The translations under genes and the position numbers were made by a program. A stretch of DNA of 64,000 nt, from contig JANSXS010000002.1 of the NCBI GenBank assembly GCA_024742835.1, positions 1 through 64,000 on the forward strand, given 5' to 3'. The notes under the pieces are model-generated. The model saw only the letters and a list, made by a program, of their open reading frames with translations, made no database searches and was not told the DNA's origin. This document shows positions 1 through 9,703 of this stretch, piece after piece. Position 1 is the first letter of the stretch. Each line of letters begins with the position of its first letter. The DNA is from Paracoccaceae bacterium. Its GTDB lineage: Bacteria; Pseudomonadota; Alphaproteobacteria; Rhodobacterales; Rhodobacteraceae.

Positions 1-1147
1 CGCGATGCAGGTTCGAGCGGAAATCGCCATCCGCTCCGGTCCGCTTCATCGAGGCGACCACCTTGCCGCCGATCACCAGGCAGCGGATATCCTCGCCTGC
101 GGCTTCCTTGACGAAATCCTGCACGAGGAAATTGGCGCGCAAGCCCCGAAAGGCGTCGATCACGGATTCAGCGGCTTTCTTGGTCTCGGCCAGCACCACG
201 CCCTTGCCTTGGGTGGATTCCAGCAGTTTCACGATCAGCGGCGCGGTGCCCACCAGCCCGATCAGGTTGCCGGTATCCTTGGGCGAGGCGGCAAAGGCCG
301 TGTTTGGCATCCCCACCTTGGCGCGCGACATGATCTGATGCGCGTGCAGCTTGTCGCGGCTGGCGGTGATCCCGGCAGAGGGGTTCACGCAATAGGTGCC
401 GATGGTTTCGAACTGGCGGATGATGGCCGTGCCGTAAGGGGTGATGGACGCGCCGATGCGCGGGATCACGGCATCATAACGGGGCAGGCGCTTGCCATCG
501 TAATGCACTTCGGGCGCCAGCGTGTTGATCGCCATGTAGCAGCGCGTGGTGTCGATCACTTCCACCGAATGCCCGCGCTTTTCGCCTTCTTCCACCAGAC
601 GGCGGGTGGAATAGTTGTTTTCCCGGCTCAACACGGCGATGCGCAGGGCGCGGGCGGGCTGCGCCTGACGGATCTTCTGGGTGTGGTAGATGTCGAACGA
701 CAATTCGGGCTGCAAAAAGCGGTCGGTGGCCACGATCGAGATATGATCCTTGAGCGCCTGCCGCCCCAGAAGCATCCGCGATGTCATGCTCGAGCGGTTG
801 GTCAGCGTGATCTCGATGGGCCATTCGTGGCCGTTCACCGACAGGGTGCTTTCGATGACGTAGCGCAGTTCCTTTTCGCCGTTGGAGCTGGCCACCTCGC
901 GCCGGTCGATGATCGCGGCCGAGCAGGGAATCACCAGATCGTCGCGTCCGGGAATCGGATGCACGGTGAATCGAACCTTGGGTTTGGCCGAGGGGCCAAA
1001 GGTTTCGATATCAAACGCATGCAGAGCAGAGGTGCGCGCGCCGGTATCGACTTTGGCACGCAGCGCGGGCACCCCAAGAGAGGGCAAGGAGATCCACTCC
1101 TCCCACCCGAAGTTCAGGGGCTCGGGCATGTCGGGGGTGTCGGTCAT
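1..1147 (-). CDS. rimK: RimB-RimK fusion: retropepsin-like zinc protease domain plus ATP-grasp glutamate ligase (3' part cut by window edge)
   Basis: The minus strand is open from ATG at 1147 to base 1, so the C-terminus lies outside the window; about 382 residues are visible. Residues 10-155 resemble the RimB / 'ATP-dependent zinc protease' family, with the signature [13 protein letters not shown] (Asp34-Thr-Gly) recalling retropepsin-type aspartic proteases. From about residue 165 ([18 protein letters not shown]) the RimK pre-ATP-grasp and ATP-grasp domains follow, including [13 protein letters not shown] and a glycine-rich ATP loop near STQGKGV. RimK adds glutamates to the C-terminus of ribosomal protein S6, and RimB is linked to processing of that tail; fusing both in one chain couples the steps. 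The next gene upstream on this strand (NfeD-like) ends 87 bp away. The family is clear; substrate specificity is inferred. Confidence 0.85.
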   Translation of the reverse strand, partial: MTDTPDMPEPLNFGWEEWISLPSLGVPALRAKVDTGARTSALHAFDIETFGPSAKPKVRFTVHPIPGRDDLVIPCSAAIIDRREVASSNGEKELRYVIESTLSVNGHEWPIEITLTNRSSMTSRMLLGRQALKDHISIVATDRFLQPELSFDIYHTQKIRQAQPARALRIAVLSRENNYSTRRLVEEGEKRGHSVEVIDTTRCYMAINTLAPEVHYDGKRLPRYDAVIPRIGASITPYGTAIIRQFETIGTYCVNPSAGITASRDKLHAHQIMSRAKVGMPNTAFAASPKDTGNLIGLVGTAPLIVKLLESTQGKGVVLAETKKAAESVIDAFRGLRANFLVQDFVKEAAGEDIRCLVIGGKVVASMKRTGADGDFRSNLHR

Positions 1148-1234
1148 GGCGCTCTCGCTTCGCGAATTGGGTTTGGTCCTGTCAGCCTGACATCATAGCC
1201 CGGACAGCAGGTTGGTTCCATGCCTGCCTTTGGA

Positions 1235-1507
1235 TCAGTTGTTTATATCCTCGTCGATGATGCGGGTCTGGTCGTTGGGCGCGCGAAAGATCCGGCGCAG
1301 CACGAACCATGTCAAAAGGGAAAGGCCCGCGAAAAGGGCGAACAGCCCGGCCGGACCAATGGGCACCGACAGGGCGACAAGCCCGGCCATGATCGCGGCA
1401 CCCGCGGCGAAACCCAGAAAAATGAAACCGGGAACAAGCGTTTCAAGCAGGGCCAGCGCAATCGCCGCGCCAAGCCAGACCCACCAGAGTGACAGAACCC
1501 CCATCAC
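1235..1507 (-). CDS. Short NfeD-like membrane protein
   Basis: 90 residues with three predicted membrane segments (about 7-25, 30-50 and 52-70), the first containing WVWLGAAIALALLETLVPG, which is typical of NfeD N-terminal membrane regions. The C-terminal OB-fold of full-length NfeD proteins is absent, so this is the short type. It starts at ATG 1507 and overlaps the stop of the SPFH gene by four bases (ATGA), so the two are translationally coupled. NfeD proteins pair with stomatin/SPFH proteins in membrane microdomain complexes, and the gene order fits. No catalytic residues are visible; a scaffolding role is inferred. Confidence 0.8.
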   Translation of the reverse strand: MMGVLSLWWVWLGAAIALALLETLVPGFIFLGFAAGAAIMAGLVALSVPIGPAGLFALFAGLSLLTWFVLRRIFRAPNDQTRIIDEDINN

Positions 1508-2397
1508 GAGCCGCGCCCCTTGAGCATGTTGAAGGCGTTGCCGAATGCCTCGACCGCCTGCGCGGGAAGAATCACGGTTTGCCCGGCCCCGTTGGCACTC
1601 ATCGCGCTCAATGCCTCCACCTGTTTCAGGGCCACCTGATACTGTGCCGCCTCCAGCCCGTTATCGGCGATGGCGCGGGCGACGACCTCGGTGGCATAGG
1701 CCTCTGCATCGGCCCCGATGCGCCGCGCCTTCGCGCTTTGCTCGGCGGCGTAAAGCTCTGCGTCGGCTTGCAGTTCGACGGCGCGCTTGGTGCCCTCGGC
1801 CTCTGTGACCTGGGCGCGGCGGGCACGCTCGGCATTGAGCTGTTGCAGCATCGCCTGCCGCGTGGCCTCGTCAAGGTTGACGTCAAGGATCTCGGCGCGG
1901 GTCACCTCGATGCCCCAATTGTCGACCGCGTCCTCGACCGCCGCCTTGATCGTGTCGATCAGCGCCGAACGGTTGGCCTGTACATCGTCCAGATCCATCT
2001 TGCCGATCTCGGCGCGCACGATCCCCGCGACGGTGGTGGCGACAGCCGCGTTGATGTCTCGGATGCGGTAAACCGTCTTTTCTGGCTGCACGATGCGGTA
2101 GAAGACAGAAGTCTCGACCTGCACCAGCACGTTGTCACGGGTGATCGCGTCCTGACTGGCGGTAGGCAATTGCCGCTCCAGAATAGAGATCTGGTGCCGG
2201 ACCACATCCAGAAACGGCACGATCAGGTTGATGCCCGGACCCAGCACCGCGCGCAGCCGGCCAAAACGCTCGACCACGTATTGTTCGGATTGCGGCACGA
2301 TCTGCACCCCCTTGAAGATCACGGCAAGGATCAGCAGGGCCAGTAGGATCCAGATCAGGTTCGCGCCAAGCAATTCAAGTAACAGGTCTTCGTTCAT
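1504..2397 (-). CDS. SPFH/Band 7 (stomatin-like, QmcA-type) membrane protein
   Basis: 297 residues. One N-terminal membrane segment (about 9-28) is followed by an SPFH/Band 7 domain (about 30-190, including VPQSEQYVVERFGR and GPGINLIVPF) and an Ala/Glu-rich helical region (about 185-245, e.g. ATRQAMLQQLNAERARRAQ) that would form a coiled coil. This architecture matches stomatin/QmcA proteins, which oligomerise in membrane microdomains. A longer frame opens at 2451, but ATG 2397 (MNEDLLLELL) is preferred because it has a GGAG about 10 bases upstream and puts the membrane segment at the N-terminus. It is the first gene of a two-gene unit with the NfeD-like gene and is divergent from tgt. Confidence 0.88.
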   Translation of the reverse strand: MNEDLLLELLGANLIWILLALLILAVIFKGVQIVPQSEQYVVERFGRLRAVLGPGINLIVPFLDVVRHQISILERQLPTASQDAITRDNVLVQVETSVFYRIVQPEKTVYRIRDINAAVATTVAGIVRAEIGKMDLDDVQANRSALIDTIKAAVEDAVDNWGIEVTRAEILDVNLDEATRQAMLQQLNAERARRAQVTEAEGTKRAVELQADAELYAAEQSAKARRIGADAEAYATEVVARAIADNGLEAAQYQVALKQVEALSAMSANGAGQTVILPAQAVEAFGNAFNMLKGRGS

Positions 2398-2501
2398 GGA
2401 CGTATCACTCCGGTGGGCCGACAGATCGGCGATCAGGGTTTTGCATGTCACCCTAATCCCATTTAAGTGGGGTCGAAACAGGGCAATGACAGGATGCTTC
2501 C

Positions 2502-3626
2502 GTGAAATTCGACTTCAAGTTGCTTGGCGTGGACGGGCAGGCGCGCACCGGCGTGATCGAAACCCCGCGCGGCGAGGTCCGAACGCCCGCGTTCATGCCC
2601 GTGGGCACGGCGGCGACGGTCAAGGCGATGCTGCCCGGATCGGTGCGCGAGACCGGTGCGGATATCCTGCTGGGCAACACCTATCACCTGATGCTGCGCC
2701 CCACGGCGGAACGGATCGACCGGCTTGGCGGCCTGCACCGCTTCATGAATTGGGAGCGGCCCATTCTGACAGATAGCGGCGGCTTTCAGGTGATGAGCCT
2801 TGCCGGACTGCGCAAGCTGGATGAGCACGGCGTCACCTTCAAAAGTCATATCGACGGCTCGCGCCACGAACTGACGCCCGAACGCTCGATGGAGATTCAG
2901 CGATTGCTTGGGTCCGACATCGTGATGTGTTTCGACGAATGCCCCGCGCTGCCCGCTGATGATACGGAGGTGGCGCGCGCCATGCGGCTGTCGATGCGGT
3001 GGGCCGCGCGCTCGAAGGCGGCATTCGGTGACCGGCCCGGACACGCGCTGTTTGGAATCATGCAGGGCGGCGTCACGCAGGATCTGCGCGAGGAAAGTGC
3101 GGCGGCGCTGCGCGAGATCGGATTCGACGGCTACGCCATCGGCGGGCTGGCGGTGGGCGAGGGGCAGGCGGCCATGTTCGGTGTGTTGGACTACGCCACA
3201 GGGTATCTGCCCGAAGATCGCCCGCGTTACCTCATGGGGGTGGGCAAGCCCGACGATATCGTGGGCGCGGTGAAGCGCGGCGTGGACATGATGGATTGCG
3301 TGCTGCCGTCCCGCTCGGGGCGCACGGGGCAGGTCTTTACCCGGCGCGGTGTGGTCAACATCAAGAACGCACGCCATCAGGACGATCCGCGCCCCCTGGA
3401 CGAGGACTGCACCTGCCCGGCCTGCCGGAACTATTCCCGCGCGTATCTGCATCACGTGTTCCGCAGCCAGGAAATCATCAGTTCGATGCTGCTGACATGG
3501 CATAATCTGCATTATTATCAGGAGATCATGGCCGGGATGCGCGCAGCGATTGCAGAGGAGCAATTCGACGCGTGGGAAGCCGATTTCCACGCAGGCCGCG
3601 CACAGGGCGATATCGCGCCGTTGTGA
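2502..3626 (+). CDS. tgt: Queuine tRNA-ribosyltransferase (tRNA-guanine transglycosylase)
   Basis: 374 residues, the usual bacterial length. The enzyme exchanges guanine-34 for preQ1 in tRNAs with GUN anticodons. The substrate-binding segment LTDSGGFQV, the LFGIMQGG motif, the nucleophile region [15 protein letters not shown] and the zinc site ([17 protein letters not shown] with a later WHNL histidine) are all present. It starts with GTG at 2502 (MKFDFKLLG), which aligns with the family N-terminus. The gene stands alone, divergent from the SPFH gene; the queA partner is not next to it. Confidence 0.96.
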   Translation: MKFDFKLLGVDGQARTGVIETPRGEVRTPAFMPVGTAATVKAMLPGSVRETGADILLGNTYHLMLRPTAERIDRLGGLHRFMNWERPILTDSGGFQVMSLAGLRKLDEHGVTFKSHIDGSRHELTPERSMEIQRLLGSDIVMCFDECPALPADDTEVARAMRLSMRWAARSKAAFGDRPGHALFGIMQGGVTQDLREESAAALREIGFDGYAIGGLAVGEGQAAMFGVLDYATGYLPEDRPRYLMGVGKPDDIVGAVKRGVDMMDCVLPSRSGRTGQVFTRRGVVNIKNARHQDDPRPLDEDCTCPACRNYSRAYLHHVFRSQEIISSMLLTWHNLHYYQEIMAGMRAAIAEEQFDAWEADFHAGRAQGDIAPL

Positions 3627-3793
3627 CAGGCGGGCACGTGCGATCCGGCGCTCCCGCATGGCGGGTCGCCCCGCCCGCCGTCCCGTTACCTGTGTTTTCC
3701 GCTCAAGTTTTCGCAAAACGCCTGCTGGCGTTCAGCTTTTGTGAAGTTTTGTCGCCGACGCTCGTATCTGATGTTGGGTCATCGGAGACGGTA

Positions 3794-3862
3794 ATGGGAT
3801 ATGCGATTTTCTCGGCAAGCTGGTTTTTCGCGGCGGCTTTGGCTGTGCTTGTGCTGGCCTGA
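3794..3862 (+). CDS. Possible 22-residue membrane peptide
   Basis: ATG 3794 to TGA 3862 encodes a peptide that begins MGYAIFSASWFFAAA and is almost entirely hydrophobic, enough for one membrane helix. A GGAGA lies about five bases before the ATG. It is in the gap between tgt and lon, upstream of the sigma-32-like promoter. I do not recognise it. The ribosome binding site and the hydrophobic run are visible; expression is a guess, and a chance ORF is quite possible at this length. Confidence 0.3.
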   Translation: MGYAIFSASWFFAAALAVLVLA

Positions 3863-3945
3863 TACTGCGGCACGGGCGTCCCGTTGCGGGTGTTGAATTG
3901 CCGCTTGCCCTGCTGTGCCGGGCACGGCATGGTATGACACGCCCG

Positions 3946-3974
3946 GTTGAAAAGGGGCCGAAAGCGCCCCAAAT
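3946..3974 (+). promoter_or_regulatory. Sigma-32 (RpoH)-like promoter of lon
   Basis: GTTGAAA at 3946-3952, a 14-base spacer, then CCCCAAAT at 3967-3974. The heat-shock sigma consensus is CTTGAAA, 13-14 bases, CCCCATnT, so both elements and the spacing fit with one mismatch in each element. Transcription would start near 3982, leaving a leader of about 70 bases before the lon ATG. lon is a classic RpoH target. The spacer and -10 also form a small GGGGC/GCCCC hairpin in DNA. Confidence 0.6.
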
Positions 3975-4054
3975 ACCTGACAACGCAACGGAGAAGGCCG
4001 TGGTTGCTGCGAATGCGGGACCGGTGCCTTCTTGCCAGAACAGGACATACGAGC

Positions 4055-6466
4055 ATGCAAGACCCACTCAACGCTTCTTACCCGGTGCTGCCCCTGCGGG
4101 ACATCGTGGTATTTCCCCATATGATCGTGCCGCTTTTCGTGGGGCGCGAAAAATCCGTCCGCGCGCTCGAAGAAGTGATGCAGGACGACAAGCAGATTCT
4201 TCTGTCCAGCCAGATTGATCCCGGCGAAGATGATCCCGTATCCGACGGCATCTACAATACCGGCGTTCTGGCCAACGTGCTGCAACTGCTCAAGCTGCCT
4301 GATGGCACCGTCAAGGTGCTGGTAGAGGGCGTGTCGCGCGTCAAGATCGTGCAATATCTCGACAATGCCAATTTCTTTGAGGCCCGTGCCGAATACCTTG
4401 GTGAAATGCCCGGCGATGCCGCCACGATCGAGGCGCTCTTGCGCACGGTTACCGATGAATTCGCGCGTTATGCCAAGGTCAAGAAAAACGTCCCCGACGA
4501 AGCGCTGGCCGCCGTCACCGAGGCTGACGACGCCGCCAAGCTGGCCGATCTCGTCTCGGGTCACCTCGGCATCGAGGTGGCGCAAAAGCAGGATTTGCTC
4601 GAAACGCTCAGCATCAGCGAGCGTCTTGAAAAGGTCTATGGCCTGATGCAGGGCGAAATGAGCGTCTTGCAGGTCGAGAAAAAGATCAAGACCCGCGTCA
4701 AAAGCCAGATGGAGCGCACGCAGCGCGAATATTACCTGAATGAACAGATGAAGGCCATTCAGAAGGAATTGGGCGATGGCGAGGAGGGCGAAGGCGAGAT
4801 TGCCGAGCTTGAAGAGAAGATCGCCAAAACCAAGCTGAGCAAGGAAGCCCGCGAAAAGGCCGACGCGGAACTCAAGAAGCTCAAGAACATGAGCCCGATG
4901 AGCGCCGAGGCGACGGTTGTGCGCAACTATCTCGACTGGATCCTGTCGATCCCATGGGGCGTGAAAAGCCGCGTCAAAAAGGATCTGACTCGCGCGCAGG
5001 ACATTCTTGATCGTGATCACCACGGTCTTGAAAAGGTCAAGGAACGGATCGTGGAATACCTTGCGGTGCAGCAACGCTCCAAGAAGCTCAAGGGCCCGAT
5101 CATGTGCCTTGTCGGCCCGCCGGGCGTGGGCAAGACATCGCTGGGTGAATCCGTGGCGCGCGCGACGGGTCGCGAATTCATCCGCATCAGCCTTGGTGGC
5201 GTGCGCGACGAATCCGAGATCCGTGGCCACCGCCGCACCTATATCGGATCAATGCCGGGCAAGATCATCCAGGCGCTGAAAAAGGCGAAAACGACCAACC
5301 CGCTGATCCTGCTCGACGAAATCGACAAGATGGGCCAGGATTTCCGGGGCGATCCGGCCTCTGCGATGCTGGAAGTGCTCGACCCCGAGCAGAATGCCAG
5401 CTTTGCTGACCACTATCTTGAGGTGGAATACGATCTGTCGAACGTGATGTTCCTGACCACGGCGAACTCCTACAACATGCCCGGCCCGCTTCTGGACCGG
5501 ATGGAAATCATTCCGCTGGCGGGCTACACCGAGGATGAAAAGCGCGAAATCGCCAAACAGCACCTGCTACCCAAGCAGATCAAGAATCACGGGCTGAAGC
5601 AAAAGGAATTCAGCCTTGATGACAGCGCGCTGACGGCGATCATCCGCCACTACACCCGCGAGGCCGGCGTGCGGAACCTGGAACGCGAAATCGGCAAGGT
5701 GGCGCGCAAGGCGTTGACCAGCATCATCAAGAAAGAGGTGGAGGCTGTTCACGTCACCGAGGACAATATCAATGACTTCCTCGGGGTGAAAAAGTTCAAA
5801 TACGGCTTGGCAGAGGAACGCGATCAGGTCGGCGTTGTCACCGGGCTTGCCTATACTTCGGTTGGGGGCGAGCTGCTGAACATCGAGGCGTTGCGCCTGC
5901 CGGGCAAGGGTCGGATGAAGACAACCGGCACGCTGGGTGACGTGATGAAGGAATCGATCGACGCGGCCAGTTCCTATGTCCGGTCAATCGCCCCCGCCAT
6001 CGGGGTAAAGCCGCCGAAGTTTGAAAAATGGGATATCCATGTCCACGTACCCGAAGGTGCAACGCCCAAGGACGGGCCAAGCGCGGGTCTGGCGATGGTG
6101 ACATCGATCGTATCGGTCCTGACGGGCATTCCGGTGCGCAAGGATATCGCCATGACGGGCGAGGTGACGTTGCGCGGCAATGCGCTGCCCATCGGTGGGT
6201 TGAAGGAAAAGCTTCTCGCGGCTCTGCGCGGCGGCATAAAAACAGTGCTGATTCCGCAGGAAAACGAAAAGGATCTGGCGGAGATTCCCGACAACGTGAA
6301 GGAAGGCCTGAATATCGTGCCGGTCGAACATGTGCGCGACGTGCTGAAACTTGCTCTTGTCACAGAGCCGGAGCCGGTGGAATGGGACGAGGCCGCAGAG
6401 GAGGCCGCCGCCGCCGAAGCAGCCCTGAAACCACAGGACGGGCAGGGGGCCACCACCACTCACTAG
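4055..6466 (+). CDS. lon: ATP-dependent protease Lon
   Basis: 803 residues. Lon is a homo-hexameric cytoplasmic AAA+ serine protease that degrades damaged and regulatory proteins. The N-terminal substrate domain begins at [14 protein letters not shown]; a charged coiled-coil region lies around 190-270 ([19 protein letters not shown]). Walker A GPPGVGKT is at 354-361, Walker B in [10 protein letters not shown], and the Ser-Lys protease dyad is Ser676 (DGPSAGLAM) and Lys729 (GGIKTVLIP). The open frame begins at 3947, but ATG 4055 is chosen because it matches the family N-terminus and lies downstream of the sigma-32-like promoter. The tail is Ala/Glu-rich, as in relatives. It is monocistronic. 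Confidence 0.97.
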   Translation: MQDPLNASYPVLPLRDIVVFPHMIVPLFVGREKSVRALEEVMQDDKQILLSSQIDPGEDDPVSDGIYNTGVLANVLQLLKLPDGTVKVLVEGVSRVKIVQYLDNANFFEARAEYLGEMPGDAATIEALLRTVTDEFARYAKVKKNVPDEALAAVTEADDAAKLADLVSGHLGIEVAQKQDLLETLSISERLEKVYGLMQGEMSVLQVEKKIKTRVKSQMERTQREYYLNEQMKAIQKELGDGEEGEGEIAELEEKIAKTKLSKEAREKADAELKKLKNMSPMSAEATVVRNYLDWILSIPWGVKSRVKKDLTRAQDILDRDHHGLEKVKERIVEYLAVQQRSKKLKGPIMCLVGPPGVGKTSLGESVARATGREFIRISLGGVRDESEIRGHRRTYIGSMPGKIIQALKKAKTTNPLILLDEIDKMGQDFRGDPASAMLEVLDPEQNASFADHYLEVEYDLSNVMFLTTANSYNMPGPLLDRMEIIPLAGYTEDEKREIAKQHLLPKQIKNHGLKQKEFSLDDSALTAIIRHYTREAGVRNLEREIGKVARKALTSIIKKEVEAVHVTEDNINDFLGVKKFKYGLAEERDQVGVVTGLAYTSVGGELLNIEALRLPGKGRMKTTGTLGDVMKESIDAASSYVRSIAPAIGVKPPKFEKWDIHVHVPEGATPKDGPSAGLAMVTSIVSVLTGIPVRKDIAMTGEVTLRGNALPIGGLKEKLLAALRGGIKTVLIPQENEKDLAEIPDNVKEGLNIVPVEHVRDVLKLALVTEPEPVEWDEAAEEAAAAEAALKPQDGQGATTTH

Positions 6467-7215
6467 CTGTTCAGCCCCGGCATATGGTGTCTCGAAGTTG
6501 ACCTGACTCTGTCTGGCTCGGATATCCATATATTGCCTATGTGCTCGTAAGGCGCCAGGCAGCCGGGGTGATGAGCCTTCGCGAGAAATTGCAGGCCGCG
6601 ATGAAATCCGTACCAAGCCCTTCCCTCAAGGCTGTGTCACCTTGGTCCGCCTGCACCGATCGCAGCCGTTAGGGCAGGGCCGCGATGCAGATGTGCCGGT
6701 TCTGCGTGATGAGCGCGAATGTCCCGCGGCTTTCCGCACGAAGAATGCGTCATCAGCGGTTGCCCGAACCGGCGGCGCATCCATTGGCGTCATACACCAC
6801 CCGATAGGACACCACTCCGACCCATTGACCCCGATCTTACCCTCGTGACGACGAAATGGGCAGCGGGTTACATAAACGATGAAGTATCACGTCTCTGTAC
6901 CCGATCTACCGACGCGTTGCGCAAGCTAATCGTTCGGCCCGCGCGTACGCAGACAGGGCGTGTCCAAACTTTTTCTGTCAGACCCACGCTCCGGCCAATG
7001 GCAAGCTTGTGCGATCCATTGCATTCTCAACGTCTATCAGGCAAGCACCTGTCACCGGGAGGCAGAGCAATCGTGCTTGCAAGTCCGACGGTTCAGGAGC
7101 TTGAGATAGGCACATCCTAAGATATTTCTGGATGCTGAATTTGCATTCCGATACCGACTTGCATGTGTTTTTAAGTGGTGCCACAACGCTTCGACTTTGT
7201 AGATGGAATGCTGAA
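6467..7215. other. Gene-free stretch between lon and the low-G+C island, possibly decayed
   Basis: About 750 bases with no ORF resembling a known family over its full length. A short frame at 6571-6672 (33 codons) begins MSLREKLQAAMK, recalling the start of GatB/YqeY-domain proteins, but the resemblance stops after about 12 residues and the frame soon closes, so at best it is a remnant. Base composition drops from about 7100 onward, where the island begins. No tRNA, terminator with U-tract or insertion-sequence end was recognised. Confidence 0.5.
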
Positions 7216-8061
7216 ATGATACGCTACGCACTCACAGGTTCTACAGGTCTCTTGGGAACTGCGCTAACTCAGGTTAGCAAACCAGAAAACATATACACCG
7301 GAGATATTCGCGCTTATGAAAACGTATCATTTTGGATAAACGGACTCAAAGATGTAGATGCCATTATCCATCTTGCAGCTCTTGTGCCCAAACAAATTGT
7401 CGATCTGGAACCAAGAAAAGCATTTGAAATAAATGTTGGCGGTACAATAAACATTCTCGAGTCTCTTAGACGTATGAGGGCTTTGGGTCAAAAGACACCG
7501 TGGCTATTTTATGCGTCCACTTCGCATGTCTATGCACCATCTCACAATCCAATTAAAGAAGACGCTACACGAGATCCATTCACTCTTTACGGGATGACTA
7601 AATTGCAGGGTGAACAGTGGTGCGAGGCGTTTGCACGCGACTTTGATATTTCTCTCTGCATTGGGCGTATTTTCAGCTTTTCTGGCCAACAACAGCCAGA
7701 TTACTACTTCCTGCCAGCTATGTTCAAAAAAATCCGTGAAGCGGAAAAAGGCGCAACTCTTAAAATTCTTGGCGTTCAGGGCTATAGAGATTTCTTGCGC
7801 GTACCTCAGATTTGCGAAACAATTTTTGCCCTTGGCGAGAAAAAATATGAGGGATCTGTAAACATTGGCACTGGTCAGGCTCATAAACTGAGCGACCTGG
7901 TTCTTAAAGTTGCAACTCGCCTAGGTAGAGAAGACCTGAAATTTGAATTTCCTGAGGGATCAACCGAGGCTCTTGTTGCAAACACCGAACTGCTACACCG
8001 CCTAGGTGTATCCATGAGCTGTGACATCGATCGGTTGATAGATGAGATGGCTTCAACATGA
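7216..8061 (+). CDS. NAD(P)-dependent epimerase/dehydratase (extended SDR), low G+C
   Basis: 281 residues. The N-terminal Rossmann motif TGSTGLLGT (7-15) and the YGMTK motif (Tyr125, Lys129) mark an extended short-chain dehydrogenase acting on nucleotide sugars, such as 4-epimerases and 4-reductases. An ATG at 7132 is in frame, but 7216 (MIRYALTGSTG) puts the Rossmann strand at the N-terminus as in the family and is preferred; no strong ribosome binding site was seen at either. The stop overlaps the next ATG by four bases, so it forms an operon with the glycosyltransferase-like gene. Sampled stretches have about 38-45 percent G+C, against roughly 65 percent or more in nearby genes, which points to horizontal transfer. 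The exact substrate cannot be read from sequence. Confidence 0.82.
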   Translation: MIRYALTGSTGLLGTALTQVSKPENIYTGDIRAYENVSFWINGLKDVDAIIHLAALVPKQIVDLEPRKAFEINVGGTINILESLRRMRALGQKTPWLFYASTSHVYAPSHNPIKEDATRDPFTLYGMTKLQGEQWCEAFARDFDISLCIGRIFSFSGQQQPDYYFLPAMFKKIREAEKGATLKILGVQGYRDFLRVPQICETIFALGEKKYEGSVNIGTGQAHKLSDLVLKVATRLGREDLKFEFPEGSTEALVANTELLHRLGVSMSCDIDRLIDEMAST

Positions 8062-9149
8062 AAACTTGCGCAATCCTTGATCTATTTTCGGTCCATGACC
8101 ACGTAATTCCGTCTCACATCAAATACCTGACAGAACTGGGCTATAAAGTTACCGTTTACAGCCCTACGCAAGGTTTCCAAGAGGTTTCAGCACTTTTACC
8201 CTCCTTGGAATACGATGTTATTACGTTGGATGCTTCAAAGTATCAGGGGCGCAACAAAAACCACTTTTGGGAGCGGTATTTAAAAGGCTTTGACTCCTTG
8301 GATTCGCTGCGAGATTTCGATTTGGTATTACTCAACACTTTTCGTACAGAATTGCCTGTCACCAATCATATTTCTAGCAAGGTCACGAACGCATTAGCGG
8401 TACTGCACACCCCTAAACATGGTTTGAAGCAAAGCAGATACAAACATTTCGTCGCCAACGGGCATCGGGCACTTGTGCTTAGCAGAGCTATGGGCGAAGC
8501 GTTTAATCTGCCATGGGTCGTACCTTTGACGTATGCCGATGATCAGTTTTTGGAATACGAAAACAACGCCTCAAATACCGTTTTTTGCGTGCCTGGCACA
8601 GTGCGTTTTACAGGTAGAACATATTCGGCATTGGTGCGTAGCGTCCAGAAGCTTAAACAACAAGGGAAAGAAAATTTCATTGTAAAAGTTGTGGGAAGGC
8701 ATGACAAAAAAGATGGCGAAATATTTCTCAAAGAAATCCATAGTGCCGGTGTATCTGGGTTTTTTCAATTTTTAACAGACACAACGCATGAGCAGTTTGT
8801 GCGTGAAATTATCGATTCAGATTTTGTAATGCCGCTGATCGACAAGTATGAAGAAAAAGTCGGGGCGAGACATTACTCTGACATGATTGCAAGTTCTGTC
8901 TTTCTCGCGCTTGGTCTTGAAAAAGTCATGGTCTGTGAAAGTGAACTTGCGTCCGCTTATGAGTTTTCTGACTCTGCATTTGTTCACAAAGGTGGTCAAT
9001 TGGAAGTTGGTATGCTTACTGCTTTAGAAGCATCATCGCAAGATGTACGGCTTCGTCAAGAACAGATGAGCGTTCTTCGACGTAATTTCTATTTAGATTC
9101 GATAGAAAACCTAGGTCGTATTACGAACGCTTTTGAAAGACCCATTTAA
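8058..9149 (+). CDS. Glycosyltransferase-like protein (GT-B fold suspected), low G+C
   Basis: 363 residues. The beginning (MKTCAILDLFSVHDHVIPSHIKYL) and the alternating strand-helix pattern resemble the N-terminal domain of GT-B glycosyltransferases. A second domain follows, with NFIVKVVGRHDKKDG and a C-terminal segment with RHYSDMIASSVFLALGLEK like the donor-binding region of GT4-type enzymes. The classical EX7E motif is not obvious, so the family is not certain. It is coupled to the epimerase by an ATGA overlap and shares its low G+C, suggesting that both came together as a surface-polysaccharide modification pair. No flippase, polymerase or mobility gene adjoins it. Confidence 0.6.
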   Translation: MKTCAILDLFSVHDHVIPSHIKYLTELGYKVTVYSPTQGFQEVSALLPSLEYDVITLDASKYQGRNKNHFWERYLKGFDSLDSLRDFDLVLLNTFRTELPVTNHISSKVTNALAVLHTPKHGLKQSRYKHFVANGHRALVLSRAMGEAFNLPWVVPLTYADDQFLEYENNASNTVFCVPGTVRFTGRTYSALVRSVQKLKQQGKENFIVKVVGRHDKKDGEIFLKEIHSAGVSGFFQFLTDTTHEQFVREIIDSDFVMPLIDKYEEKVGARHYSDMIASSVFLALGLEKVMVCESELASAYEFSDSAFVHKGGQLEVGMLTALEASSQDVRLRQEQMSVLRRNFYLDSIENLGRITNAFERPI

Positions 9150-9703
9150 GTCTAACAGAAATTTTGCAATAAGAAAATGGCCGTTTCTACTATGCTCTGA
9201 CAGCGCTTTAGCCAACATTTTTTTGCGCAGTAAAATCCGGTGTGATCGTTAACAACGTCTGCACCGTGGCTCCGGGCGGTTTTCACCGCAAGCTGTCAGA
9301 AGGGGCGCTTTTTGGAAACGGTCACACTAGCTTCCGGGATGTGACACCTAAGGCATCAATTAAAGGTGAAACGCTTGCAACGATGGTCTGTTGCGTGCGT
9401 TTCACGAAAAGCTGTGATCATGGTTTTTCGCAAAACGCTTTTGCAAAAAACGCCATTAGGCGCACACCCGACATGCGCGACGGCGGGGGCAAAAGCTGGC
9501 TCAAAATACTTCACCTGTGCAGTAAGAATTCGGGCAGCGGCCGTGCAGGATGTTGCCAACCCGTTAACCTCTACAACCCGAAACCCTCTGTACAAATTGC
9601 ACGTCACCCCCGGAAAATCTGCTGCGTTTTGTACAAACACCCCGCGCACGCAAAAAAAGGCGGGGTCGCCCCCGCCTTTTGATCCGTCCAAAACCAGCAC
9701 GGG
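9150..9703. other. Gene-free stretch after the low-G+C island
   Basis: 554 bases. Composition returns to high G+C after about 9250. Two short frames cross it but read through the grxD terminator and match nothing I recognise. It contains an imperfect palindrome at about 9422-9450 (TTTTTCGCAAAACG / CTTTTGCAAAAAAC), and it ends in the grxD terminator hairpin. Confidence 0.6.
9652..9680 (-). terminator. Rho-independent terminator of the grxD transcript
   Basis: On the minus strand a perfect 11-bp stem (AAAAGGCGGGG paired with CCCCGCCTTTT, four-base loop) is followed by a run of seven U residues, about 25 bases after the grxD stop. This is a strong intrinsic terminator for the minus-strand unit. 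The A/U-rich flanks could make it work in both directions. Confidence 0.85.

Noticed and set aside
5-1198. A 397-codon ORF on the plus strand at the left edge
   Set aside because: It is the antisense of the RimB-RimK gene, which has clear domains; the plus-strand product has none.
2463-3716. A 417-codon minus-strand ORF
   Set aside because: It is antisense to tgt, which carries all family motifs.
3779-5230. A 483-codon minus-strand ORF
   Set aside because: It is antisense to lon and is typical of long shadows in high-G+C DNA.
7100-9250. An insertion sequence or integrase at the low-G+C island
   Set aside because: No transposase or integrase frame and no direct or inverted repeats at the borders were seen.
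9242-9682. A 146-codon plus-strand ORF in the gap before grxD
   Set aside because: It reads through the grxD terminator hairpin and has no recognisable domain or ribosome binding site.
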